From Methylobacterium hispanicum (GTDB lineage: Bacteria; Pseudomonadota; Alphaproteobacteria; Rhizobiales; Beijerinckiaceae), in contig NZ_BPQO01000046.1 of assembly GCF_022179285.1 (NCBI RefSeq), forward strand, positions 1-34,634: DNA of 34,634 nt, read 5' to 3'. The position numbers and the translations under genes were made by a program. Position 1 is the stretch's first letter; each line of letters opens with the position of its first letter. This document shows, in pieces, positions 8,566-16,819 of the stretch. The notes beneath the pieces are model-generated. The model saw only the letters and a program-made list of their open reading frames with translations. It was not told the origin of the DNA and ran no database searches.

Positions 8566-9785
8566 GTCTGGCGCGGGCGCACGACGGCCGCCTCGCCGTC
8601 CCGCACCAGCACCTCCGGCACGAGCCGGCGGCTGTTGTAGGTGCCGGCCTGGACCGCCCCGTAGGCGCCCGCGGTCATCACGGCGATCAGGTCGCCGGCC
8701 TTCAGCGCGGGCATCTCGCGGTTGAGCGCGAGGTAGTCGCCGGTCTCGCAGACCGGACCCACCACGTCCGCGACGATGCGCGGGCCGTCCGGCGCCGGCT
8801 CCGCGACAGGGCGCAGCGCGTGGTAGGCCTCGTAGAGGGTCGGGCGGATCAGGTCGTTCATCGCCCCGTCCACGATGATGAAGGTCCGGCCCTCGCTGTG
8901 CTTCACGTAGATCACCCGCGTGACCAGGATGCCCGCGTTGCCGGCGATCATCCGGCCGATCTCGAAGACCGGCCGCAGCCCGAGCGGCCGGAAATGCGGG
9001 CGCAGCGTCGCGGCGAGGGCCGCCGGGTCCGGCGGGGGCGCGTTGTCGTCCCGGTAGGGGATGCCGAGGCCGCCGCCGAAATCGATGTGCCGGAGCGGGT
9101 GGCCCGCCGCGATCAGCTCGCGGGCGAGCCCGCACAGGAGGGCGGCCGCGCTCGCGAAGGGCGCCAGGTCCGTGATCTGGCTGCCGATATGCATGTCGAG
9201 GCCGTGCACGGCGAGCCCCGGCATCGCGGCGGCCTCGGCGTAGACCGCGGGCGCGCGCGTGATCGGGATGCCGAACTTGTTCTCGTACTTGCCGGTCGAG
9301 ATCTTGGCGTGGGTGCCGGCATCGACGTCCGGGTTGACGCGGATCGAGACCGGCGCGCGCGCCCCCAGGCTCTGGGCGACCTCCGAGAGGGCGGCGAGTT
9401 CCGGCTCGCTCTCCACATTGAAGCAGAGGATGCCGGCCTTCAGGGCCGCCGCCATCTCGTCCTGGGTCTTGCCGACGCCCGAGAACACGATGCGCTCGCC
9501 CGGCACCCCGGCCGACAGCGCCCGGCGCAATTCGCCCTCGGAGACGATGTCCATGCCCGCGCCGAGCCGGGCGAGGGTGCGCAGCACCGCCTGGTTCGAA
9601 TTCGCCTTCATGGCGAAGCAGACCAGCGCCCCGTCGCCCGCGAAGGCCTCGGCGAAGACCCGGTAGTGCCGCTCCAGCGTCGCGCTGCTGTAGCAGTAGA
9701 ACGGCGTGCCGACCGCCTCGGCGAGCGGCGTCAGATCGACCGCCTCGGCGTGGAGGCGGCCGTCGCGATAGTGGAAGTGATGCAT
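8517..9785 (-). CDS. lysA: diaminopimelate decarboxylase
   Basis: Last step of lysine synthesis: removes CO2 from meso-diaminopimelate using PLP. The 422 aa length is normal for the family. Motifs: CFAMKANSN with the PLP lysine Lys60, HIGSQ (around 199), FGGGLGIPY (phosphate-binding glycines, about 236-244) and GPVCETGD with the substrate-contacting Cys346. The usual EPGR substrate-binding motif reads EIGR (275-278): the proline is replaced but the glutamate and arginine are kept. It lies 21 bp behind the LptM-like lipoprotein gene in the same direction, a common gene order in Proteobacteria. Its 3' end overlaps ltaE. Confidence 0.95.
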   Translation of the reverse strand: MHHFHYRDGRLHAEAVDLTPLAEAVGTPFYCYSSATLERHYRVFAEAFAGDGALVCFAMKANSNQAVLRTLARLGAGMDIVSEGELRRALSAGVPGERIVFSGVGKTQDEMAAALKAGILCFNVESEPELAALSEVAQSLGARAPVSIRVNPDVDAGTHAKISTGKYENKFGIPITRAPAVYAEAAAMPGLAVHGLDMHIGSQITDLAPFASAAALLCGLARELIAAGHPLRHIDFGGGLGIPYRDDNAPPPDPAALAATLRPHFRPLGLRPVFEIGRMIAGNAGILVTRVIYVKHSEGRTFIIVDGAMNDLIRPTLYEAYHALRPVAEPAPDGPRIVADVVGPVCETGDYLALNREMPALKAGDLIAVMTAGAYGAVQAGTYNSRRLVPEVLVRDGEAAVVRPRQTYEELIGLDRVPDWLA

Positions 9786-9806
9786 CGGTGCGCCCGTCCG
9801 GGCCTT

Positions 9807-10178
9807 TTACAGGAGAGGGTCGAGGATGAAGGGGGCCTTCGGAACCCGGTAGCCGCGCTTGGCCCCGCGGCTCGTCTCGATCGGCGCCTCGCTTCCGCCC
9901 GCCGGCACGGCCGACAGGCTGAGTTCGTCGCCGGCCCGTACCGCATCGGGAGCGGGCGTGGCCGAGCCGCCGCCCAGCCCGATGCTGTCCGGCAGCTGCC
10001 GCGGGCTCGCGGTCGCGCCGGGCGTGGCGCCGGCGGCCGCCCTCGCGTCGGTGCCGAGCCCCGCACCGGACCTCGCGCTCGCGGCCGGGGCTTCGAGCGC
10101 GCCGCGCCGGCCGCAGGCCGAGACCGTGAGCGCGAGGCCGACGGCGGCGAGGAGCGGCAGGGCACGGGTCGGCAGCAT
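9807..10178 (-). CDS. lptM: LptM-like lipoprotein
   Basis: The lipoprotein signal peptide ends in the lipobox LTVSAC at residue 22 and is followed by GRRGALEAP, the short conserved start of the LptM/YifL family. That family helps the outer-membrane LPS translocon LptD mature. The rest is Ala/Gly/Pro-rich and ends in a conserved-looking FILDPLL. The place directly upstream of lysA is the usual alphaproteobacterial context. The family assignment rests on the lipobox neighbourhood and gene order; the remainder is poorly conserved. Confidence 0.8.
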   Translation of the reverse strand: MLPTRALPLLAAVGLALTVSACGRRGALEAPAASARSGAGLGTDARAAAGATPGATASPRQLPDSIGLGGGSATPAPDAVRAGDELSLSAVPAGGSEAPIETSRGAKRGYRVPKAPFILDPLL

Positions 10179-10312
10179 CGCGCTTCGGGTCCGGGAGGTT
10201 CAGCCGGCCGGCGGCCGGGGCCGGGGCAGGCCGGGAAGACGGCCTCTTCTAGCCGCTGCGTGCGCCCAAGGCGAGCGCGGGGCGGCCACAGGCGCGCGGG
10301 TCGGGTGTCGGC

Positions 10313-11593
10313 TCACAGGGAATCGAGCAGCGGCGACACCGCCGCGAAATGCTCCGGCCAGCCCGGCGCCCGGTAGCCCTCGAGCCGGGCGGCGAGCGCC
10401 GCGCGCGCCGTCGAACCCGGTTCCGCCAGGGCCGCGACGGCCCGGCCCCAGCCCGGCCCGTCGAGGGGGTCGAGGAAGTCGCAGAAGCCCGCACCGATCT
10501 CGCGGTGGACCGGGATGTCGGAGGCCAGGACCGGCAGGCCGGAGGCCGCAGCCTCCACGATGGGGATGCCGTAGCCCTCGGTGAAGGAGGGCATGAGGAG
10601 CGCCGTGGCACCGCGCATCAGGGCGGCGAGGCCGTGGGTCGAGAGGCCCGAGACCTCGACCACGTGCGGGCGGATCGCCTCGCAGCGGTCGAGCAGATCG
10701 ACGATGTTCTCCGCCTCCCAGCCGCGCCGCCCGACCAGGACGAGGCGGGGCGTCTCCGGCCCGAGCCGCTCGGCCATGGCCCGCCACAGGTGCAGGAGCA
10801 GCAGGTGGTTCTTGCGCGGCTCGATCGTGCCGCAGACCAGGAAGGTGGGGCGGTCGGGCGCGACGGCGGGGCCAACCCGCCCGAAGGCCGGCTCGACGCC
10901 GAGATGGCCCACCGCCACGGGCGGCGGGGCGAGACCGGCCGCGCGCAGATGCGCGCGGGTGCGCTCCGCCGTATCGCGGGAGTTCGCCAGGATCGCGGCG
11001 GCGTGCCGGCCGACCGTGCGCAGCCGCTCGGCGTGGCGCCCGGCCTCGCCCGGACGGCCGTATTCCGGGTGCGTGATGGGGATGAGGTCGTGCACGAAGA
11101 AGGCCGCGCGCACGTCGCGGCGGTCGTAGAGCCAGTCGAACCGCTCCGGCCGGTCGAGGCGCAGGTGCGAGGTGTGGACATAGAGGCTCCCCCGCGGCAG
11201 GGCGCCCACCCGCTTGCCCCCGAGGATCCGGCGCACCGCCCGCGCCTGGATCAGCCGCCGGGCCCGCCCGCCCGCCGCGCGCGGACCCGGCACCGGCCCG
11301 GGCGTGCCACCGATCCGCGCCGCGAGGGCGCGGTAGACCGGGTCGGCCTCGGCCGCGCCGTCCTCCGCCCAACCTGCCGCGACCGCCTCGACGATGCCCG
11401 CGGCCTCCGCGCGGTCGAGCACGCGCGGCCCGACGGCCGTCGCCACCAAGCCGAAGCGCTCGCCCGCCTGCGCCAGCAGGTGCCGGGCATAGGCGAGATC
11501 GACCCGGTCGATGCCCGACGGGCTCGCGTGGCGCAGCCGCGTGACGAGGCGCGTGATGTCGACGGCAACGGGGCGGGTCGAGAGGGATGTCAT
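10313..11593 (-). CDS. glycosyltransferase family 4 protein
   Basis: A GT-B fold retaining glycosyltransferase of 426 aa. The C-terminal nucleotide-sugar-binding half shows VCGTIEPRKNHLLLL, LVLVGRRGWE and the E-x7-E motif in SFTEGYGIPIVEAAASG. The N-terminal half contains FVHDLIPITHPEY, typical of the mannosyltransferase-like WbaZ/WcaI-type subgroup. It is probably cytoplasmic or peripheral and adds a sugar to a cell-surface polysaccharide; donor and acceptor are not known. The ATG at 11593 has GGAG upstream, and earlier starts add sequence with no similarity to the fold. It is the last host gene before the integrated element. Confidence 0.88.
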   Translation of the reverse strand: MTSLSTRPVAVDITRLVTRLRHASPSGIDRVDLAYARHLLAQAGERFGLVATAVGPRVLDRAEAAGIVEAVAAGWAEDGAAEADPVYRALAARIGGTPGPVPGPRAAGGRARRLIQARAVRRILGGKRVGALPRGSLYVHTSHLRLDRPERFDWLYDRRDVRAAFFVHDLIPITHPEYGRPGEAGRHAERLRTVGRHAAAILANSRDTAERTRAHLRAAGLAPPPVAVGHLGVEPAFGRVGPAVAPDRPTFLVCGTIEPRKNHLLLLHLWRAMAERLGPETPRLVLVGRRGWEAENIVDLLDRCEAIRPHVVEVSGLSTHGLAALMRGATALLMPSFTEGYGIPIVEAAASGLPVLASDIPVHREIGAGFCDFLDPLDGPGWGRAVAALAEPGSTARAALAARLEGYRAPGWPEHFAAVSPLLDSL

Positions 11594-11699
11594 GGAACTC
11601 CGGCATCGCAGGGCCCCGCGGCGGGACCCGCACACCGCCGGGTTACCCGCGCCGGACCGGAAGAACCAGACCGTTCCGTCGCGTGTCTGCGGAAGGGGC

Positions 11700-11727
11700 T
11701 TGCGCAAGCTCAAGCCGGCCGCTACAT
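11700..11727 (+). promoter_or_regulatory. original chromosomal tRNA-Pro promoter (now driving only a tRNA half)
   Basis: TTGCGC (11700-11705), 16 bp, CTACAT (11722-11727), ending 22 bp before the tRNA 5' half. The same arrangement is present before the intact tRNA at the right end, which supports it as the tRNA promoter. Confidence 0.6.
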
Positions 11728-11741
11728 CCCCGCTCGCCCTC

Positions 11742-11789
11742 AGGGGCGTCGGAGCGTAGCGCAGCCCGGTTAGCGCACTAGTCTGGGGG
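11742..11789 (+). repeat. attL: 48-bp direct repeat with tRNA-Pro 5' half
   Basis: Identical over 48 bp to 29715-29762. It includes 8 bp of leader plus the tRNA from its first base (11750) through the acceptor, D arm and anticodon loop (TCTGGGGG). The next base differs and the 3' half of the tRNA is missing here. It marks the left junction and leaves a non-functional tRNA fragment. Confidence 0.92.
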
Positions 11790-11840
11790 GCGGATAAGCC
11801 TTCCCCGCAAGCTCCTACATCCGCAGCTTTTTTAGCGCTT

Positions 11841-11860
11841 AAACCCCTTCGGTGGGGTTT
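11841..11860. terminator. hairpin just inside attL
   Basis: AAACCCC (11841-11847) pairs with GGGGTTT (11854-11860) around a TTCGGT loop. The tail is only weakly T-rich on the + strand. It could end transcripts entering from the orphaned tRNA promoter. Confidence 0.4.
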
Positions 11861-12328
11861 GCCGTGGGATCGGCCGCCCCCAGCCTCGTTCCGAGGCCTG
11901 TCTGCTGGCCTAAAGCCGCCTCACTTTGTGGCTGCGTCATCATCCAGTTGGACGCGGTCCGCGGCGCTACCGATATCCTCTGCCGTCACGACCTTGGTTG
12001 GGTTCATGGCAGCTCGCGGACGGCTGCGAGACCAAGCTGGAATTTCGGGCTCAGTTGGCACGGGCATCCGGCAGATACGCGAACAGGATCCGTCCGATTT
12101 CGGACAATCACACCTGAAGTATCCAAACCTTAGGTTTCGCTCCAAGTTGTACGGCAACTCCCTGTATTCCCGTTTATAGGGCGTTCTCCTTCATGGGCGA
12201 AGCAGATATGCTTCGGATTACACTAGTTAGTCTAGCCTCCTGTCAAATAACTGGTCATGCCTTGACTGGATAGCTGGCATGTAGCAGGTTGTTTAGACCC
12301 TTCGCGGAAAAGGACTTAAGGGGCTCCC
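11861..12328. other. non-coding left end of the element
   Basis: Composition drops from about 70% GC to a much lower value across this stretch. Several short frames are open but none has a convincing start or family. A reverse-strand frame at 11921-12157 ends in a plausible-looking MNPTKVVTAEDIGSAADR segment and may be a gene remnant. TTGACT at 12262 could be a -35 for the cargo operon, but no good -10 sits at the right distance. Confidence 0.4.
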
Positions 12329-12916
12329 GTGCCTTATCACAAAGCAATTTATGTGACTGGCGCCCCGGCAGCCGGTAAAAGCTCTACCATGTCTCTATTG
12401 AAGGAGCGGGTGGCGGGGTTAAATGTTTGGGAGTACGGTGAGCGTCTTACAAATTTTCTGAAAAGCGCTGGGGTTATACTGAAGGACCAGAACGAGCTTC
12501 GGAGCTTGTCAGCCGGCGTTGTGCTGCCGTCCCATATCGAAGCGCTTGATGAACGCTTGCTGGAATGGACAGTCGAGAGCAGGGCGACGGGGCCGACTGT
12601 GATTGACAGCCATCCTGTTACAAAGGAACAATACGGCTTTCGAGTAACCGCCTTCTCGGCGGAAAGATTTCGACTTCTGCGCCCCGATGAAATTTGGCTA
12701 TTTTACGTCGATCCTGAAATAACAGTCCGACGTATAGCAGATGATCCCGCGGGCAGACCCATGATCTCGCTTGAGCAAGCACGGATTCATAGTTTCATGC
12801 AGGCATCCGTCGCCTGCACCTTTGGGATATGCGTCGGATGTCCAGTTTATATGTTTGATACTAACCGTGATCGGGCGGAGCTAGTAGAAGATTTGGTTCG
12901 CAGGGTTTCAAATTAA
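12329..12916 (+). CDS. P-loop kinase-like protein (cargo operon gene 1)
   Basis: 195 aa with a clear Walker A, GAPAAGKS (residues 11-18), after a hydrophobic strand (AIYVTG). The body has the strand-helix pattern of small nucleotide or adenylate kinase-type P-loop proteins, with VIDSHP as a possible Walker B/DxH strand and an arginine-containing lid region (VRRIADDPAGRPMI). It probably phosphorylates a small molecule or nucleotide; the substrate is unknown. The GTG start follows AGGGG. It begins a three-gene operon, with the next gene 26 bp away and the third overlapping the second. GC and codon use are far below those of the chromosome, a sign of transfer. Confidence 0.75.
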   Translation: MPYHKAIYVTGAPAAGKSSTMSLLKERVAGLNVWEYGERLTNFLKSAGVILKDQNELRSLSAGVVLPSHIEALDERLLEWTVESRATGPTVIDSHPVTKEQYGFRVTAFSAERFRLLRPDEIWLFYVDPEITVRRIADDPAGRPMISLEQARIHSFMQASVACTFGICVGCPVYMFDTNRDRAELVEDLVRRVSN

Positions 12917-12942
12917 ACTCATCTATCTATAGGGCATGATAA

Positions 12943-13776
12943 ATGAAGCAGGTCGATCTTAGGGCGGCTGTGAACGCTGTATCGGATGTCGTGCAAAACC
13001 GGCCACGACCTTTACGCGAATTTGATCAGATCCATATGAAGACCGGCGATATGGTGATGCAGAGTGAAATCGTGGCAGAGTGGGCTGCGGGGAGGAGACT
13101 AGCGTTCATAGGTGACGGTGATGCAGTGAGTGTTTGCGTTGCATATCTTCAGGCGCGGGGAGTTTTAGACTTTGGTCCAACGAAAATTACAGTATTTGAT
13201 TTTGACGAACGGACTGTTCAGGCTGTCAAGCGTTTTGCCGATCGTGAGCGGCTTGAGAACCTTGATGCCGAGTTATACAATTGCCTTGGTGCATTTCCTG
13301 ATCGTAGCAAATACGACTGCTTCTACACAAATCCACCTTGGGGCGCTTCAAACAACGGTGAGAGTGTGAACGTTTTCGTGCAACGTGGGTTTGAAGCCGT
13401 CCGATATGAAGGTGACGGCATGATCGTCATCGCAGATGATGATGCACTTCCATGGCCCAAACAGGTACTCGCCAACGTTCAAGCGTACGCCTCAAAGCAG
13501 GGTTTTTATGTATCACGAATGCAACGGAAGCTACACGAGTACCATCTCGATGATGCACCGGATTTAAAGTCTTGCAATTTATTTGTCAGTGCTTTGCCAG
13601 GGAACAGCTCCAACTTCACCCAAAGTGAGGCGGTAACTGACCCTGAGAAGCTGCGGAATTTCTATGGGAAGTCACAGGAGCCTAGAGTGCTGTTTGTGCG
13701 GGAGAAAAAGCGCCCGGATTATGGTAAGGCACCTGAGGAAGAATACTCCCTCGAGCTATTGGAGAAAGAAGGATGA
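12943..13776 (+). CDS. DUF43/BpsA-like aminopropyl- or methyltransferase-fold protein (cargo operon gene 2)
   Basis: Rossmann class I transferase of 277 aa. The segment RPRPLREFDQI leads to motif I FIGDGDAVSV (55-64). The acidic strand end VFDFDER (84-90) and YDCFYTNPPWG (124-134, motif IV NPPW) follow, then FVQRGF (145-150). This order matches the DUF43 family, whose studied member BpsA (N4-bis(aminopropyl)spermidine synthase) transfers aminopropyl groups from decarboxylated SAM to spermidine. BpsA has a DPPE-type motif at the place where this protein has NPPW, which is more like amino-methyltransferases acting on adenine N6. The substrate could therefore be a polyamine, a base or another amine. 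It overlaps gene 3 by 4 bp. Confidence 0.72.
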   Translation: MKQVDLRAAVNAVSDVVQNRPRPLREFDQIHMKTGDMVMQSEIVAEWAAGRRLAFIGDGDAVSVCVAYLQARGVLDFGPTKITVFDFDERTVQAVKRFADRERLENLDAELYNCLGAFPDRSKYDCFYTNPPWGASNNGESVNVFVQRGFEAVRYEGDGMIVIADDDALPWPKQVLANVQAYASKQGFYVSRMQRKLHEYHLDDAPDLKSCNLFVSALPGNSSNFTQSEAVTDPEKLRNFYGKSQEPRVLFVREKKRPDYGKAPEEEYSLELLEKEG

Positions 13777-14360
13777 ATGAAATTTTTCGTCCAGGTGCTG
13801 GACTTTTATATATGAAGGTGGGGACACACGCGCATGAAGAGCTCGTAGATATCATAGCACGTAAGCGCAAAGAGATTGACAAAGTAGGCTACACAATGTG
13901 GGGCTATGGTGGCAACACGTGTCACCCAAGCACAATGGTTCAGCCATTTGCACGAAATTTCGTTGAGCGTAAAAAGCCCATCCATCTTGTGATGGAGGAA
14001 ATGGACTCGAACCATTTTGCCGAACCACTCTGTGCGGCCGAATGTTCAGCTGACAACATCAACTGGCGGGAAATCCCGGAGGATATCGAAGTGAGGGGAT
14101 CCCGCTTCGCGCTCGTGATCCGTGATTTGCAAACCGCGGACTTCAAGCTGCCGCTAAACCAAACCTTTGTGCCGGTTGGGCGCAGCAGCGGAAATCTTGG
14201 TAGCCGCTATATCAATGGCCGTGTTGATAAGGCGTGCCTAGAGGTTCTCGATCAGCCCGTGCTCGTCAACGAAGATCCGACCAAATTTGAGCGGCCGATA
14301 AACTTGGTCGCGGAAATGGCTGAACCGTACGCAGTCTTTCTAAGAAACTATCGTGAATAG
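13773..14360 (+). CDS. protein of unknown family with WGYGGN motif (cargo operon gene 3)
   Basis: 195 aa, no family recognised. Residues about 12-40 form an amphipathic helix ending ELVDIIARKRKEI, followed by YTMWGYGGNTCHPS and a strand (PIHLVMEEMDS). A second block reads RFALVIRDL and LPLNQTFVPVGRSSG. The same two blocks, in the same order, occur in the protein encoded at 16055-16819, so the two are distant paralogues. The start overlaps the stop of the DUF43-like gene (ATGA), implying coupled synthesis. The 3' end overlaps the convergent PIN gene by 21 bp. Low GC like its neighbours. Confidence 0.65.
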   Translation: MNEIFRPGAGLLYMKVGTHAHEELVDIIARKRKEIDKVGYTMWGYGGNTCHPSTMVQPFARNFVERKKPIHLVMEEMDSNHFAEPLCAAECSADNINWREIPEDIEVRGSRFALVIRDLQTADFKLPLNQTFVPVGRSSGNLGSRYINGRVDKACLEVLDQPVLVNEDPTKFERPINLVAEMAEPYAVFLRNYRE

Positions 14361-15002
14361 TTGTTCATTAGGAATTAGAAAACCGTTTGTCTCTCTTCGT
14401 AAATGGGAAATGTAACTGCTGAGACCGTCGAAGATATCTTCGACGGTCACTGATGCATTTCTGCATGCGAAGCAGTTTGTAACTGCGCGATCGGCATGCG
14501 GTTCTGCGCATACGCATTCGCGTAAACCGGCATATCGCTCCCCCGCAAGAAGAACTGTGACCAACTGCTCGAGGCATGCAACTCGTCCAGTCACCTCATG
14601 CAGTGCAATGCCAGCCAATGCGACGATGGCTCGCTTATCGCCAGTGACCAAAAGGGCCGCAGCACGCGATATGAGGATGGCGACCAGCTGGCTCTCCCCA
14701 GTATCAAAATCTAGGGCAGCAGAGCTTGCTCTTTCTTCAAGTTCCGCAGCAAGTTCGATCTCTTCGGAGGTAGGCTCAAGAAGTTCAACGTAATTCAGCA
14801 GTTCTTCAAACGCAGCGGCCGTGCTTGCTCGATCAATGATGCGACCCGGTCGAGCCAAGTGAGAGCGAATTGTGAAGCGTGCAATATTCAAAATAGAGAC
14901 CGAAAGGCCGCCGACATTAAATGCTGCCAGCATTTCTCCATGGTGGCGATAAGCGCACACTTTGAGAACAACATCGTTGTCAATTATAATGCCGCTAGAC
15001 AC
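14340..15002 (-). CDS. PIN-domain nuclease with C-terminal Cys cluster (toxin-like)
   Basis: PIN-fold motifs: IIIDNDVVLK with Asp8 and Asp10, LDFDTGESQL with acidic residues 98-103, and LLVTGDKRAI with Asp122. Together these give the four-acid metal site of PIN ribonucleases. After the domain the protein continues to 220 aa, with cysteines at 163, 165, 177 and 180 (CVC and CFAC) that could bind zinc. Translation starts at GTG (15002), which overlaps the stop of the ImmA/IrrE gene by 8 bp. PIN proteins paired with ImmA/IrrE-type proteins are a known toxin-antitoxin-like arrangement. The target RNA is unknown. Confidence 0.75.
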   Translation of the reverse strand: MSSGIIIDNDVVLKVCAYRHHGEMLAAFNVGGLSVSILNIARFTIRSHLARPGRIIDRASTAAAFEELLNYVELLEPTSEEIELAAELEERASSAALDFDTGESQLVAILISRAAALLVTGDKRAIVALAGIALHEVTGRVACLEQLVTVLLAGERYAGLRECVCAEPHADRAVTNCFACRNASVTVEDIFDGLSSYISHLRRETNGFLIPNEQLFTIVS

Positions 15003-15987
15003 TTTCGCCCATCACTTTGTATAGGTAGTCGGCATTCTCCAGGCTGATTTTATCGAAGTCAAGCTGTTTGCTCGCAATCGTATTGATTAGCGTCCAAACT
15101 GGAGCTGCCTTAGGGTATATAAACTTCAAAGCCGACATAGCTCTCGCCCAAGCGCCTTGTTGATGTGCAAGACAAAGTGCTAATGTCCCAGGCTCAATCC
15201 TGTAAGACGGCGCAGCTCTAAGAACGGCTGCTGCTAGAGTAGGCGCGTTGAAGTCTCTAATGCTTGTGGTGATTTCCGGTGCCGACCGACCTGTCAAGAG
15301 TTGCAAGGCGAACTCGTCAGCCTCCCTCTCTTGCTCGTCGGCGTCCCTTTCGAGAGCAGGATCCTTGAGATCAACAAGCGCTGGCGCCTCGGTCAGGTGC
15401 GACCGGAAGATATGTCCGAGCTCATGGGCCAAAGTAAATGCTGCTGGTGCTAAGTAGTTTGCGTCCCGTCCTAGAAGTACGGCATACCGACCTTTGATGT
15501 GGACCACCATTGCATGCATTGATTTGGTATCTAGCGGCAATACGCGTAGATGGACAACTGGTATTCCAATCCCCCAGCAGAAAGCTAGTAGGCCTGGCAG
15601 ATCAACATACTGCTGGCCGGCAAGTATGATGTCGCGAATTGCCGACGCATCGAAGTTGGTGAGATCTGTGTGCTGGGGCGCAGTTCGAATAAGCAGGCGC
15701 CCAAGCGAAACGCCAAAAGAGGCAAGGGCGGCCCGCTGCTCAGGGTTCTCCGTTGAGAGATGCTTGAACTTCGCATCATCATTCCAGACAAACTCGACGC
15801 GTTCGCCAAGGAGGCCCTTGGGCGAAACGCCGAGTTTGCGCGCGAGCGCAAAGCGCAGCTCAGCGCGCCCTGAGGCGTCCCCAGAGGCTTCGTCGCTCCA
15901 CCACGTAGGCCACGCGGCGTCGATTGCTTGTTTGCTCAGGCCGGCCTGCCGTAGGCTGCGCCTCAAGTTCGAGCTATCCGAGTCCAA
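14995..15987 (-). CDS. ImmA/IrrE-family metallopeptidase with degenerate HTH-like N-terminus
   Basis: 330 aa. HELGH (188-192) and a downstream EREADEFALQL supply the two histidines and third glutamate ligand of a gluzincin-like zinc site. The N-terminal 60 residues (RQAGLSKQAI to ARKLGVSPKGLLG) look like a worn XRE-type helix-turn-helix. Family members cleave repressors (ImmA on ICEBs1, IrrE/PprI on DdrO) or act as antitoxin partners. Here the gene is coupled to a PIN nuclease. The start is TTG at 15987; the frame stays open upstream without another usual start, so the N-terminus is uncertain. The 254-aa gene upstream is 67 bp away on the same strand. Confidence 0.8.
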   Translation of the reverse strand: MDSDSSNLRRSLRQAGLSKQAIDAAWPTWWSDEASGDASGRAELRFALARKLGVSPKGLLGERVEFVWNDDAKFKHLSTENPEQRAALASFGVSLGRLLIRTAPQHTDLTNFDASAIRDIILAGQQYVDLPGLLAFCWGIGIPVVHLRVLPLDTKSMHAMVVHIKGRYAVLLGRDANYLAPAAFTLAHELGHIFRSHLTEAPALVDLKDPALERDADEQEREADEFALQLLTGRSAPEITTSIRDFNAPTLAAAVLRAAPSYRIEPGTLALCLAHQQGAWARAMSALKFIYPKAAPVWTLINTIASKQLDFDKISLENADYLYKVMGESV

Positions 15988-16054
15988 CGCCTGCCTACGG
16001 CCCCTGGCTGCCTTATGGCTATCAACATGGCAAAAGGGCGGGCATGACGCAACC

Positions 16055-16819
16055 TTAGAGAAGCAGTTCTGTCTGCGTTATCTTGCGCGGCCGAGCAGCA
16101 GTTCCACCCCGTGCGCGCCTGACCAGATCGAGCCACTGGTCTGTACCACCGTCGAAGCTGGCAATTTCGCTGATCGTTTTGGTGTTAAGCTCTATGGGAT
16201 CTGAAAGCCGTACCCAATAGCCGCTTGTCAGCCAAGCTGCGATGTTGACCTCGTAACTTGATGCTGCGGCCGGCTTGTCCACTTGTTTCAAGAGAGCTGT
16301 AACTTGTGACGCGCCGACCGGCGCTCCTGCTCCACCCGCGTTGCGATATGCAGTTGGATCAAACGGGATACCCCGGCTGAGAGAGAGCGGTGTGTCAGAA
16401 TAGCACATCAGGGCGTAGTGCCGGGCCTTCACGCCGAGGGCGCTATCGCCCCTGCTTGTGACGAGGCTGCTCGCCGGCAGCGGACGCTCTATCCCATTTT
16501 CGTCGACGTACTTCCGCCAAGCCACCGTCCTGAGTGGAGCTAAGTCAGCTGACTTCGGCTTGGTTTTCATGGCTGAGAATACCACCGGCACAGAGACGCT
16601 GAGTCGCGCAAGGGAATTGATCAGCCTCGACGGTGCGTTGCCAACTCCCCACAGAAACACGCCGCCGCTCGCACGACGCTCTCTCTCTTTGCGGGCAATG
16701 ATCTCATCGAGAAGCTGACCAGCCTCAGCCTGCATGCGGGACCAGCAGACGTAAGTTTCGCCGCCAGGTATGGTCGAGCTTTGATGGGAAGGGCGGCCAG
16801 AATGTAGCAGGTTGAACAC
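16055..16819 (-). CDS. second, divergent member of the WGxGN unknown family
   Basis: 254 aa. The block YVCWSRMQAEAGQLLDEIIA followed by RKERERRASGGVFLWGVGNA aligns with the same block of the 13773-14360 product. The later blocks KARHYALMCYSD and IPFDPTAYRNAGGAGAPVGA align with its RFALVIRDL and LPLNQTFVPVGRSSG. Both ends are longer here. I chose GTG at 16819 because GAGGA lies 9 bp upstream; a TTG at 16834 is also possible. It heads the leftward operon with the ImmA/IrrE and PIN genes. GC is intermediate, slightly higher than in the rightward operon. No function can be named. Confidence 0.65.
   Translation of the reverse strand: MFNLLHSGRPSHQSSTIPGGETYVCWSRMQAEAGQLLDEIIARKERERRASGGVFLWGVGNAPSRLINSLARLSVSVPVVFSAMKTKPKSADLAPLRTVAWRKYVDENGIERPLPASSLVTSRGDSALGVKARHYALMCYSDTPLSLSRGIPFDPTAYRNAGGAGAPVGASQVTALLKQVDKPAAASSYEVNIAAWLTSGYWVRLSDPIELNTKTISEIASFDGGTDQWLDLVRRARGGTAARPRKITQTELLL

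Noticed and set aside
7644..10376. 910-aa + strand frame across ltaE and lysA
   Set aside because: Arginine-rich shadow with no motifs; ltaE and lysA are unmistakable in other frames.
11859..12179. Short + frames just inside attL
   Set aside because: Serine/arginine/proline-rich, no ribosome-binding site, no family; treated as non-coding.
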